The notes beneath the pieces are model-generated. The model was not told the origin of the DNA. It made no database searches and saw only the letters and a list, made by a program, of their open reading frames with translations. Made by a program: the position numbers and the translations under genes. From positions 39,805,200-39,869,199 of the forward strand of contig CM037843.1 of NCBI GenBank assembly GCA_021234535.1: a stretch of DNA of 64,000 nt. The letters are read 5' to 3'. The DNA is from Stichopus chloronotus (lineage: Eukaryota; Echinodermata; Holothuroidea; Aspidochirotida; Stichopodidae). Shown here one piece after another: positions 39,210 through 51,200 of this stretch (its first letter is position 1; the number at the start of each line of letters is the position of its first letter).

Positions 39210-40570
39210 GTGTCACAAGCTTCCTCTCTGGTAGATTAGGTTAGTAATATATCATGTCACCAATTAAGATGTAACAACCACTATACTCACAATGGCGTCT
39301 GTTGACCAAAGTTGATGACTGACAGGCATAATGCACTCAAGATGCAAACTAAGTAAGAGATATGCTCATGTTTCATGTCTTGAGATTCCATACTGTATAT
39401 GGTGTTCAGAAATTGATCATTGTTGATCCAAATGTTCTTCATCAAATATGGTACAACACTTAAACTACTGTGATATCACATCAGTACAACCTTTCCATCT
39501 TGAAAGAACAAGTTCTGTACTATCTGACCTCTGTTGACCTCAAATGACGTGTGACCTCTGCCAAAATGTTAGGATTTCGTTCTCAATGTGGTTCACCTAC
39601 ATAATATATAAGAAATTTATAAAAGTGTTCCTTCTTGACAGGGTCCAAGTAAAAACTGCTTTAAGTTCCACCAAAAAACATTCCATGTTCAATCTAGGGG
39701 GAGGAATAAAAGACAAACTCATGAATATTATCTTGCCGGCGTCAACATAAGAAAAATTAAAAATATAAATAAAGGCTTCTTTCCTCTCCTGTTGCACTTT
39801 CTAACAGAACCTGTCATTCACAGAACATTTTTCACCACAAATCTGTTAAATATAGATATGCTTCTAGACCATTTTGAGAAACAAAATGCAATAAGTTTTT
39901 TAAGATGTATTTCACAAGTAAATATGCTCCTTTAAGCTTACTTTCTTGAGAGATATCATGTTTAGGCCCACAATATTTCATTCTTTGACCGCTGTTGACC
40001 TCAGACGATCTTTGACATTTACCAAAATATCACAGTATTTGTACTAAATGTGGTATATATGCCTACCTGGCAAATATGAAATCTGTTCAAACTTCCTTTC
40101 TTCAGATATTACGTTTACAAGGATTTCACAATTTGACCGCTGTTGACCCCAAAAGATCTTTGATGACTCCAAATGACAATACTCATTGTTAAACATCTTT
40201 ATACCAAATATGAGACCTGTTTAAGCTTCGCTTCTTGAGATATAGTGTTGACAAGGTTTTCACAGATTGATCCCTTTTACCACCAAATGATCTTTGACCT
40301 CCACAAAAAACAATAGGATCTTTGCACTCAACATGGAACACCTACACATGGCAGCATGAGATCTGTCCAAACTTCCCTTTTTGAGATATCGTGTTTGTAA
40401 GGTTTTCACAACTTGAGCCCTGTTGACAACAAATGACTTTTCACCTCCACCAAAAACGATAGGTTTTTGTACTCAATGTGTTACACATACCAAATATGAG
40501 ATTGTGCATGCAGGCTCTTCTTCTTGATGATATCGTGTTTACAAAGCAGGCGTCACAAACACACATACGC
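39210..40570 (+). repeat. Tandem-unit interspersed repeat, copy 2 (most complete)
   Basis: The left module starts TGTGTCACAAGCTT and passes ACAACCACTATACTCACAAT, matching copy 1. Diverged units of about 130-150 bases follow, with cores near 39531, 39989, 40137, 40269 and 40413. The end module is TATCGTGTTTACAAAGCAGG then CGTCACAAACACACA. That end reappears inverted at the start of copy 3 (60588-60630), so both ends of the family can be placed. A copy of the short repeat from 8.8/9.1 kb (39715-39870) sits between units 1 and 2, as an insertion or an internal module. No protein is encoded, so it is probably non-autonomous. Confidence 0.8.
39715..39870 (+). repeat. Third copy of the 8.8/9.1 kb short repeat
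   Basis: CTCATGAATATTATCTTGCC leads into TCAACATAAGAAAA, then CTTTCTAACAGAACCTGTCA, then ACAAATCTGTTAAATATAGA. This is similar along its length to 8799-8950 (reverse complement). It lies inside copy 2 of the tandem-unit repeat. Confidence 0.6.
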
Positions 40571-41230
40571 ACATCCACACACACCTTCACGGCCACAGGA
40601 TTACAAAGGTTACGTTTATTATCGAAACCAAAAATGTGAACAAGTAGGCAATCCACAGAGTTGCAAATCTCATTCCTATCGTTTTGTATCGTATCATTCG
40701 GTACCACAGATCTGTACATTAACTGGATTGGTTATGTGTCTCTTTTCAATAGGGTGTCAACACTAATTATGCTGTCTCCAGTGAAGTCAACAGAAGCTGG
40801 TCTTTGGGTGTCGCAATATGGCCGACATGTAACGCTAAAAGAAAAAAAGAGCGTCTTGGAACTGGGGAGGTAGGCACGTTTGGTCTGACTTACTCCTCAC
40901 GGATAGACCGGTTCCAGCGTCCCTTGAAGTGTGGAAGTCAATCGGTGGCCAACACGTGAGGCATGTCCCATCTCATGGAGAGATATGGGACAGAGTATTA
41001 AATGTTCCTCCCAATACACTGATCGACTTATGCATATATGCATATTTTTTCTCCGGTATACGTAAATCTCCTCCATATTTTGCCCCAAACCATATTTTCT
41101 TTGGACTGTTCTATATATAAATATTTAACGAAGGCAGGACGTTTGTGAAGTGATCAAAGTTTTCTATGTTAATCTGGGCAGGTTCATGTCACTTAAATTT
41201 ACCAGCGTACCACAGTATATGCTTTATTTT
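40570..41230. other. No gene seen
   Basis: Sequence after the end of repeat copy 2. Several short open frames overlap on both strands, but none has splice support or a recognisable motif. Confidence 0.45.
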
Positions 41231-41239
41231 CAGATGTGG

Positions 41240-41770
41240 AAAATACTTCTCCTCAGAAAAGTGTGGGTGAGGTAAGTTGTCGCTTACCTAGATTGACGAC
41301 GTCTTTGATGTCACCTCCTCCGAATCCCCTGAAAAGACACGAACCTATGCCAAGTATATGCCCTTCAGGCTTGCAAATGCCCTGCAGTGATCAGACCCAT
41401 ATCGGTCGTCGTGTATCCAAAAAAAAAAAAAAAAATAGGCGGTCTGGCATTTTTCAATGTAACAAAGCGACGCATTATTCATATATGGACGCATGAATTT
41501 TAAGGGTAAATAGGGCCTTTAGAATACACTACCATGGCGCACAAAGAAAATAGCGCCAACCATTATTAGAAGGGTTGTTAGTAGGCCTATAGAAAACTAA
41601 TTGTTCTCAGTAAAGTGTGGAGGTAAATTTCCCCCACCTTGTGGCCAAGCAGTTGGTGTCACTCCTCCATTAATTCTCTAAAAAAGTTGTGCTATACCGC
41701 CATGCCTCTATCAAGGGATTCTACATAGACCTATATCTTGTAGGTTTGCAATGCTCGCAGAACCATGGAG
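41240..41770. repeat. Diverged direct duplication, period about 357 bases
   Basis: CTCAGAAAAGTGTGGGTGAG...GATGTCACCTCCTCC...CTTGCAAATGCCCTGCAG (from about 41253) recurs as CTCAGTAAAGTGTGGAGGTA...GGTGTCACTCCTCC...TTTGCAATGCTCGCAG (from about 41607). A poly-A run at 41419-41435 lies between the two. Related words (GACCCCCCTGCTGAAAGTCC) near 41907 may mark a further remnant. Confidence 0.45.
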
Positions 41771-41779
41771 GCTGTTAAT

Positions 41780-43320
41780 GGTACACATAAGTACATGCAT
41801 GATAATTAAAAAGCCCTCAAATTTGGGGGTTATAAAGCCAACTGTGGTAGGATCCCTCTGCGATGGTGAGTGACAGAGCCATATATAGCTCTCGTGATCT
41901 CAGAACGACCCCCCTGCTGAAAGTCCTGCATGGACATATGCCACCGTCACACTCCTATTAGCCTATGTACGTCCTATCATGTGTGGCCTATGTGACCCCC
42001 CTGTCAATAGACCCTGGAGGTGCCACTGAAAACTATAACCATAAACCGGAAAGATTTAACAATACACAACCACTGTTGATAGACTATAATCGTGGCAATT
42101 TGGGCCAACCCGACGACGTGCTTTTTCTAAGCCTATATAGGGCCGAACTTTTATCACAACATCGGCCGAAATCCTATCACACGTTTTCGTTATCAAGCGT
42201 CTCTCTCTCTCTTGAAAAAAATTTCATCTTATGAATAATTTAGCCTCTAAAGTTTTTCTTTTTAATCAACATCGAAAATTTTACACAATAGATTTTCAGA
42301 TGGAAAATAGCCTCATGGGAAATTTCCCAGTTCCTGTCCTGGTTCACGGATTAATGCGTCCTCTGTTCACACATACCTCCAGGTTGCTGAACACCGACAA
42401 ACATGAAATTTAAATTCTTGACGATCCGTTGTGGTGAACATCGGTCAGATTCTATTATCACTTGATTCATCCTATTGTGTTTCTTTCTTTTTTTGCCACT
42501 GGTGTCTACGGTTCGTTTGGTATTCGCTTGATTTTAGTTTAGTTAATTTATTGTGTATAGCCTAAGGGAATCATAAAATGCAAACGCTAGCTTCTTGGGG
42601 TTGTAAATTTATCTCCATGGGAGTCGACTTCAACCTTTGTGGGACCCTATCGGGCCCGATCTCCGATGTAAAAAGTCAGAAAAACGATTGTTTTCATTTT
42701 TCCCATGGCCCTATCCAGCCGCCGTAGATACTGGATACACACACACACTCACGAAATGTCTTGTACATTAAAGAAGGATCACCGATATAGCATGCAAGAT
42801 GTTTAGTATATTCTCATTCTCCGGATCACCACTTGACTACAGCATGCACATGTGGTGTTGCGCACATTGGGCAGGATCAACAATATAGCATACAATACAC
42901 ACGCTTGGTTTATCCCGTACATTCTCATCAATGGACATGAAGTCCTTCGGCCGACAAATCGGGGGGGGGGGGGAGTGATTGAATAGAGGGAGCTTTATGG
43001 GGGAAGCTCTCTATAAAGGTACTCTAGGAGCTGATCATGTCGGTTGGATGGCAGAGTAGAGAAAGGGTGAAGAAAAGGGACCAAGTAGGTCTAATTTGAA
43101 CTGCATTACGTGTAACAAGTCTAAATATCCGAACAATGTTTAACAAGGGGTAAATCCACCCCAGAATCAATAGTTTATTTGCTCGGTGCAAGGACCTCTT
43201 TGACTGAATGCCCATCAACGAGATGCTGTCAGTGAATTGCAGTACTGGAAGTTGTTGCTCATTTGCCAATGGCATGTCATGCATATAGCCTAATGACCAA
43301 GTTAGCTGTTGTAGTGATTT
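41780..43320. other. No gene seen
   Basis: Contains TAGGCCTA-like words, a poly-G run (42961-42972) and unremarkable short frames. No exon is supported. Confidence 0.45.
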
Positions 43321-43450
43321 GCACCGGCGACAATTCCGTGGCGACATGACCGTGATGGTGCACTACACGTACACGTACGTACCGTCGTGCGCGTACCGCG
43401 GACGTAAGTGCCGTACTAGTGTAGCGCCGTAAGGCGCTAGGCGCGCTATA
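43321..43450 (+). promoter_or_regulatory. CpG-rich patch with splice-donor sequence, possible promoter/first exon
   Basis: About 130 bases are packed with CpG (for example CGTGCGCGTACCGCGGACGT), unlike the CpG-poor surroundings. A near-consensus donor GTAAGT lies at 43404-43409. A perfect hairpin TAGCGCC-GTAA-GGCGCTA occupies 43422-43439. An ATG at 43346 stays open up to the donor, but its translation is low-complexity. It lies 1.8 kb upstream of the first recognised exon of the 45-53 kb gene, on the right strand. No TATA box or initiator was established. Confidence 0.3.
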
Positions 43451-45178
43451 CACATGTACATGTCTGATCTTTGCTATACTGCACATAAGCAAACGCCCTG
43501 CAGGGTCACTGGGTGTAAAACAAGCCGGAGGATGACAAATTGTTCTGACTAATGTAGGTTGCTGGGTTCTGAAGTTTGCTATGGAATTCGAGCTTAAAAC
43601 AAAAACTCGCTAACTTGCTCATTTTTTCTTCCTTGCACTTAAGATCGTATTTATGAATTTGCTTAAGTGAATCGATCTAGGCTAGGCCTATGTCTGCCTA
43701 AATTAGACCCCAGGCTGGTCGTCCTAGCGTTAAGTATATTTATAGGGGATGTAATACTAATACTGTAGTGTAGCATGGATGTGTAAAACTTCACGCATCT
43801 AACTTAAAAACCTTGGAATTTCTAAGCCTTTGTAAACTTAAAATCCCTGCAAATCATATATCTTGCTTTCTCAATAGGCTAAAATTCAATTTTACCAGTA
43901 ATTTGATCCAATATACCTATGGATTGTACCTCGAAATCTGTTATTTTAACCAACAGTTAGTATGATTTAACGATACGATGTAAACCTGTCAAACTTCTCG
44001 CACCTCACTAACGTTAGCATGACAGATCATTACATGAAGAGTGTCCTTTTAAACAAATTCAGAGCCTAAAGCTACAGCACAAACCTGAGACCAAGCTAGC
44101 AACAAAAATGGTCAGGAAAACTTCTACTGAAGAGTCAAAACACGTGATTTGAAATTTTGTAACATTTGGCGGAAACTGCGAATAGGATGCTCTAAGAGTC
44201 TAGGCCTAACGTTAGGCCCCTAGCCTACCTCACCTATGCAAATGCAGTACTGGAAGTTGACTAACCATGGCAAGGGTGATTAAATTAACAGTGTCTCAGC
44301 TTTCTTTTCAGTCATTTCAAGGCATTGTAGTCAAATATTTGTCCAGCTACTAAGGTCATAGAATTTTAGGGCTTATTTTTCACGGGTGCGCGAAGTTTGG
44401 TGTATGTACTATATACAGTATCGCTAGGACGACCTGTGCCTTGGCCTACCTTAAAGACAAAAACTCATCACCCCAGACAGTTTCAATTCTCCCAACCATC
44501 CTTCGTCTTAAATTCCTCCACATGTGTAATCTAAACCATGGATTCCTGTGTATGTTGTGTAATATGAGCTACTCTGCATCTTTTGAATTTGATGCCAATC
44601 AAAGAGTACTGTTACTTAGAGTTAGAACCAGTTGACAATTTTGCTTTCAAGAAGGTGAAAATATAGCTTAGGGTGATGAGTTACGGCCTTTAACCTACAG
44701 TAAGTCTAGACTTGAATGGTTTGAGGTTAATTAGTGTAATCACCTTCTAATACCATTCTATGAACTGACCAACTGTAACCTTTCAACTGGTATGTAACTG
44801 TTTAATGGTCCATGTACAAAATATTTGTGTAAATTGTACTTTTTTTTGTTTACATGGGTATGAATTACAGAACGCTGGGTCAGGAAAGGTCAATAGATGA
44901 CCCTTTGATAACTATTTTCTGTTGCCTGCTATGCAGGGCTAAGCATCAACTTAATTCCAGTTATATTCTGTTACATAGTAGCCTAGACTCCCAATCTTCG
45001 GCTAGCATAGGCCTAGGCTAAACTAAAGACAGGCTAAACTAAAGACAGGTCTGGGCATGGCAGAGATGTTACAGGGGTTTGACCCCATTGCCATGGTCAA
45101 ATTTATGCAGATAGGCCTAAGTTGTTATTAGCATGAACATGTTCCTTTGGGATATTCTTGATTCTTTTTATTTTGTAG
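43450..45178. other. Probable 5' intron or upstream region of the 45-53 kb gene
   Basis: No exon is supported. TAGGCCTA/AGCCTAGGCT words are dense here. About 44660-44700 repeats a stretch seen at 30838. If the gene is FANCB-like, its N-terminal propeller exons (roughly the first 300 residues in vertebrates) should lie here or further upstream, and I cannot find them. Confidence 0.35.
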
Positions 45179-45242
45179 TTGTATGATGGATGGACAGACT
45201 CTTCTTACAACAGAAAATAATAGCATACAAGTTATGACTGAG
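45179..45242 (+). CDS. Exon A of the FANCB-like gene
   Basis: The acceptor TTTTATTTTGTAG is followed by TTGT and ATGATG, then 18 more codons (DGQTLLTTENNSIQVMTE), and donor GTAAAA. The exon is open upstream of the ATG (one codon, Cys), so it may be internal with the true start elsewhere. It ends in phase 0. Confidence 0.4.
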
Positions 45243-48200
45243 GTAAAAGTTTGTTCTTTCTCAACTTGAATTTTGATTGCAAAGTTCGCAACAAAGAAAA
45301 AAGTGGAGTGGGCATAGGACTATTGGCTACTTAGAAAGCTTTATTCTGGGTAGAAATCCTCAAGCAGAAATAAGGACAAAGATGAGCTATCCATGCAAGT
45401 TAAAAGATTTATCACTACCTGTGTAAATTTGACAAAATTCTACGTTATCTAATCTACAAACAAACATTGCTGTATATGCTAGGCTGTAATGTTATGTGTA
45501 GTAGGACTTACTGATGAAAGATTTCCAAACTGACCAACAATACCCTCCTTTTGCAAATTTATGGAAGAAGAAAGATTTATCTGTGCATTCTTGAACTGCC
45601 AAAAAATATCCTAGAGCAGTTTGCAAACATTTCAATCTGGCCTATTGGGTAAAGAAGCTGTGGGCTTTTGAATTGTCACTCTGCTGTTGAAAAGTTTCTA
45701 TGGAAGTCAAGTGCTGTGAGATTGGTATCTCTGTCAGTAATACTAACATTAAGCTAGTCTGCTACAGCTGAGAACAATTGACTACATACCATCTTTTGCT
45801 CAGGCAAGCCAACCAGTTCATGCAACATCTCAGTATAAACATCCTAACTGTTAATTCTTCTCAGTGGTGATTTTAAAAACCTTAGTTGTATCATACATTT
45901 TTGCTCAGCAATTTCCTCAAATTTCTTTAATATGCTTCCTATGTTCGTAGTTTACACTTTACAAAGGTAGAACATTTTAGATTCAGTGTTTGTTCTTTAG
46001 TTTCCTGAAGTTGTCAAAATGTCTTGTAGGCTTTCTTTTCTATATCCCTTTGTGTCATACTTTTGTAGCAAAATATTTGTTTCTTCCTGATAAGGTTCTG
46101 TGGGCATTAAGTCTGATTCAAAGGACAAACCATTGCAAAAACAGAGAAGATGTTTCCATTTTGTATTCTGTAACAAAGGATCATGAGAATGAACCCACTG
46201 AAGTCTGCATTCTTAAAGGTATCAGGAAATTTCTCTCATGTATTTTTATTGAATGCTTCTTTTTGACTAATTACATGGATAAATTTCTTTTATTTTGTTC
46301 ATTGTAAAAGACTGCCGTGATAGTGTTACATTCAATGAATTTTAAGAAGGGTTTGCCACGTTGTTGCATGAATAGTAGTACATTACACCTTCATTTACAA
46401 CTTCAATTGTTGAAATTTGTCAAAATCTCTGATCTGAGATAAAAAACAATAAAAAAAAATAAGTAGACAGAACGAGAACTTTCCGCTATGTGTCATTGAT
46501 ATAGACATTGCATTGAGTTAAATGCAGTAGTGGAGAAACCAACATTTGGAAGCTTTCTGACTGACTAATGTAAAGATAATCAATATAGGATTTGCTGAGT
46601 CACTGGGACTCTCTCACTACTAGTGGAAATATTTACAGTTATCATGTAATCCCCGAGAAAAGTCTGTTTGAGATATTGAAGAAACAAAGTCGACAAAGTC
46701 TATTGAAAAAAACGAGAAGTCTCTGAAACATGCTTATAAAGCACAACCTTTGTTTGATGTGATTACTGTTACAAATTAATCTATTTTCTCCTTTGTTTTA
46801 CATGTAAAGTTTTTACCCATCAAAAGGCACCTGTACCCAATGGATTTCAAGGTTTCAAAATAGCAGATTTCATTAGAGGTAGAACTTAACTTTCTTTAAA
46901 TTTTTGTTTTCAACTTTTTTTTTCAGGGTGATTAAAATTTAGGTGTTATGTTTTAACCACGTAGAAGAAAAATGATCAGATTAATTTGATTAAACAGTTC
47001 ATTTCAAATTTAAAAACTATGTTCAATTGTTGTTTCTTGAGAAACTGTATTCATACTACAAGACTGTCATGTGTTGAGTGTCTTGTAGCATTGTGCTTTG
47101 TAAAATTTGTATCATTTAAGACTACATAATACTACTAGAATACTACATTGGTATTCATTTGAGACGTTGTGGGCCAGGTTAATCATTTACTCTTCCTTTG
47201 ATCCTGATGAAACCTCTGCCAACTAATTTTCACCAGTTTCAGTTCCCATGCCAATGCACATTAGGTGTACCTCTTTATTGAAGTTAATTTTTGTAACTTA
47301 TTCAGCTGCGGTTTGACTTTTGATTCTGACTCCAGAGTTTGATGATCAAAGAAAGTGGTACTTCTAGTCAATTTGATTCCGTTTTGGAATAAAAGCATTC
47401 AAGTGAGGGGTATTAGAAATCACTTGTTTTTTCTCAAAATAGATTTTAACTGCAACTCATCTGCTGCTTAACATTTTATTATAATTCTTATATTTCCCTG
47501 TATTTCCCTAGCAATCGTTAACATGCACTTAAAGGTAATGTGACATGCTTCTAGAAAAGTGAAAAAGTAAAAGCGAAAAAGTAAAAGTAAAACTGAAAGA
47601 AAAAGTAAAACTGAAAAAGTGAAAAAGTAAAATCCTGAGTGAAAATCTATTGGAATTTGTTTATATCTGTGACCATTTTTGAGGTATGACTTTTCAAATG
47701 TTTAAAAAAATGCAAAACAGAAGATGTGGAGTGTTGCACAGTGTCAGTTTTTCTTTGTTAACCCTATATATTTTGCCTCTTAGTTACTTTATTACTGAGT
47801 TTCACATTGGTAAGTGATATCAATATTTTTGAAAAAAAAATACATGCTTCCAAAATACAACCCTCTTGGCAATTCTCAAATGTTCTTGAGATAAAGGTTA
47901 CATAAACAAAGAATTAAAATAAGACATATCATGGGAGTCCATTTCTTGACGTCACAAATTTGCATACTTAGCCAATCTTTATTCATGACACAGCTGTGAG
48001 ACATTAATTTGCCTGCAAATTTGTCAATCTGTGACGGATTTGGAAGACATTTGTGGCTATTTTCAACATTTGTAATGCTTAGTGCACCTAATACTCTAAA
48101 GTGCCATTTTCATGTCACACGACCTTTAACTCCCCCCTCCCCCATCTCTGTCTTCATTTTCTCACCTTCCATAACCATTTCCACTGTTAGTAATATATGA

Positions 48201-51200
48201 ATGGATCAGCAGAAATAGCTAGACAATAAAGACAACATTGCCTCTTCCCACCAGTAACACACACCGAAAAAACTAAATTAGTAAAAGGGAAAGAGAGGAA
48301 GTTTTGTGCTAACTTTCCCAAGGTTCAAACAGCAACTTATACTCCTTTCAGGTCTTGGCTCAAAGCTACTTGGCCTCCTTTCAGAGACCACGTACACATT
48401 GTCATCAGAATGCTGGGTACAAGTTGGTTATGGTCGGTTTAGCTTGGTTCCTACCACTGATCGACTCTGCCTCACTTACCATGACTTACCAGCAGAGACG
48501 ACAGCATCAAACACAAACTTCGAATTTTATCTAAAGGTACGTTCAGCTTACAAAAATTCAGATTCTCAGGGCTCACTGACTCTTGATTAAAATCACATTA
48601 ATGTGTGAGTTAATGTGCTTTTTCTGCTTTTTAGTTCTTCATATATTCAAATAATGTAATCTAATTTGCTTAGGGGTTTTCTGTTTTGAATTTTAAATAC
48701 TGCAAAACATTGAATAAACTGCCAGGAGTCTTCTGTGACTGTTTTCTGTTTTCCCTCTCTCTTTCCTCTGGATGTTTTCTGTGTACCAGTTGACATTTTG
48801 AAGAGCAATTGAATGACAAAAAAAAGGACTCAAAAGTCAAAACTGATGTACTAATACTGCATGAGGGGGGTATATGTCTCTATGTTACAATTCCATTACA
48901 CAAAATTGAAAAACGCCATTGGTCAAAATGGCAGTGGACCTTTGCCTTCATGCAGGGATTCATACCATTCAACCCTGTGTGGGTTTCACTGCCACCTTGG
49001 ACTGTGCTGTCAGGTGATTCTCTCATCATCATTGATCAGTGCAGTGAAAAAAAAAAAAAAATGATCAAATGTGCAATGCTGCCCACTATTTAGTGAGTAC
49101 TCTTTTTGGGTGGCTCTCTTTTGAAAGAAAAGTAGGCAAAAAGACTTGGTGCTACAAACTGTGAGATATCATTTTACGTGTAGTCTCTTATTTCGATGTA
49201 GTTCAAAGTCCTGTTTTCACTGCAGTATCCAAGTGAGTGATTAACCTTCCCCTTCAGATTAAAGAGATATGTACATCTTTCTACTTAGTAAATTCTCACT
49301 CCCACGGGATTAGCAAAGTGAAAACTGTAAGCCATTTGGGATGAATGCACCTTAGCCTATTTAACCTAAATGTTGTGTCCATATTCACTCTATTTTAGTG
49401 ATCTTAGTTTGATATTTAGTATAGCTCTTTTAAAATGTATCAAGCATTTGAAAAGAGTCTGCAGGTTCTCCAGGCATCACTTAAAACTTAAGCTTCACCC
49501 AATACAACATACAACAACCAAATGTATTTAATTTGTCTTTGAGACCACAGTAAGGAGCAGTAAACAGCACAGTCTCATGTTGAACATATGATTTATAAAT
49601 ATTCAGTTTATTGCAATGGGAAGTCACAGTTGGTCTGTGCTGAATTGCATATCCCAATTGTTAGAGTAAGATTCCTTCTCCATTACAAAGTCCCCCTTTC
49701 ACAAAACTTCTTTTCAAAACGTTGCCACTTAGGCTTTTTTACAAATAAAGTGAGGATTGAAACTTTAAATATATTGCTGTGTTTACTTGCTTCTAGATCA
49801 CCAGAGAGAACACAATTACCAATGTCATTCATTTAGAGGAAAGACTGACACAACAGTTACTGAGGTACCAGTTAACAGACCACATGGTAAGATCCACCCT
49901 GATGGTAAATGTAATGTTGAAAAAGAAAAAAGCATCTGTTAAGTCAGTGATTTATAATCTGCAGGTTTCCCAGATAAATGTCATAAAACCTTCCCTACAT
50001 CGTTACCTAAAAACCTGTTCACCTCCGAATTCAGAAGGTTTCTCACAGCTAAAACTTCAAGTTTTCATGGTAAGGTGAAAGATACATTTCCTCTGTAAGG
50101 TGACCTGTCCACTCAACAGCAGTAAATGAGTTGCACGAATATGAGGCCACTGTTGACCTGGATCCAAAGTCTAACAATCTCTGGAGACAATTTAATTTAA
50201 CTTTTGTAAATTATCAGTTGTAATGTTAGCCACTAGCAGTGCTGGATCTGGGGGGGGGGGGGTGCAACAGACCCCTTTCTGTTGAGAGACTTGTACCAGC
50301 CAAAACAAAAAAAAATTAAAAATGAGGAAATGCAAACAGGGAGCAGAGAAAATAATGGGGGAGGGATAGTAAGATGCATGAGGTCAAGCAGGTTGCAGTC
50401 ACTGACTTCTCAAGTAGGAGTACATTGAAATGTAATTTAATGCAATGTTATTGACTTTTTCAAAAGGGAGGGCGATACCCCTCCATTGGGACAGTGATAA
50501 ATTAGCACCCCCACAATCTCAAAACCTTTATGTGCACCACCGCTTGGAATCAAGCAAGTATGTAAAAATGCTTCATATGTCATGTGACTTCTGCCTTTGC
50601 TATTCTTTGAAAATTGTACTTGAACTTCATACTCTGATTGGTAACAATTTGGCATTAATTCCGTGGAGAGATACTTATATAATAGTATTAAAACCTTCTT
50701 CTGTTTATGAGAGGGTAGTTTGTTAATTATAATTTTTTATATCTGATTTCCTCATTCTAAGTTTTGCATGGAATAAAAACTGTTTTCTCACCATTCTGTT
50801 TCCTCCTTTTTTTGGGGGGGGGGAGGGGGAAGTTGATGTTGAATCCAGGCTCTTTTCCATCTAAGATCATCTCACAGCAGGCACCAACTATTTAATACTT
50901 TTCTTGTAAAATTGGTCTTGTTTGTCACCGAACAGTTGACATATGGTTAATATAATATGGTTGTCAATAGTTTATAGAGTACCCCACCAGTCCAACACTA
51001 TATTATGCACAACACCAAGTGTGTTAAACAGCCCTTGAGGGATTTCTCAACCTGGAAACATTTTTTTTTCCTTTTTTTTTTTGAGGACTTGAAGATTTAA
51101 ATCTGTAATGGTTTGAATCTGTAGTTTGAAACGTATGATCATCAGTTAATAAATGAACTTTTGCTCCAATTGATGTGTTGCTTTTGTTTTCAGGTGTCAT

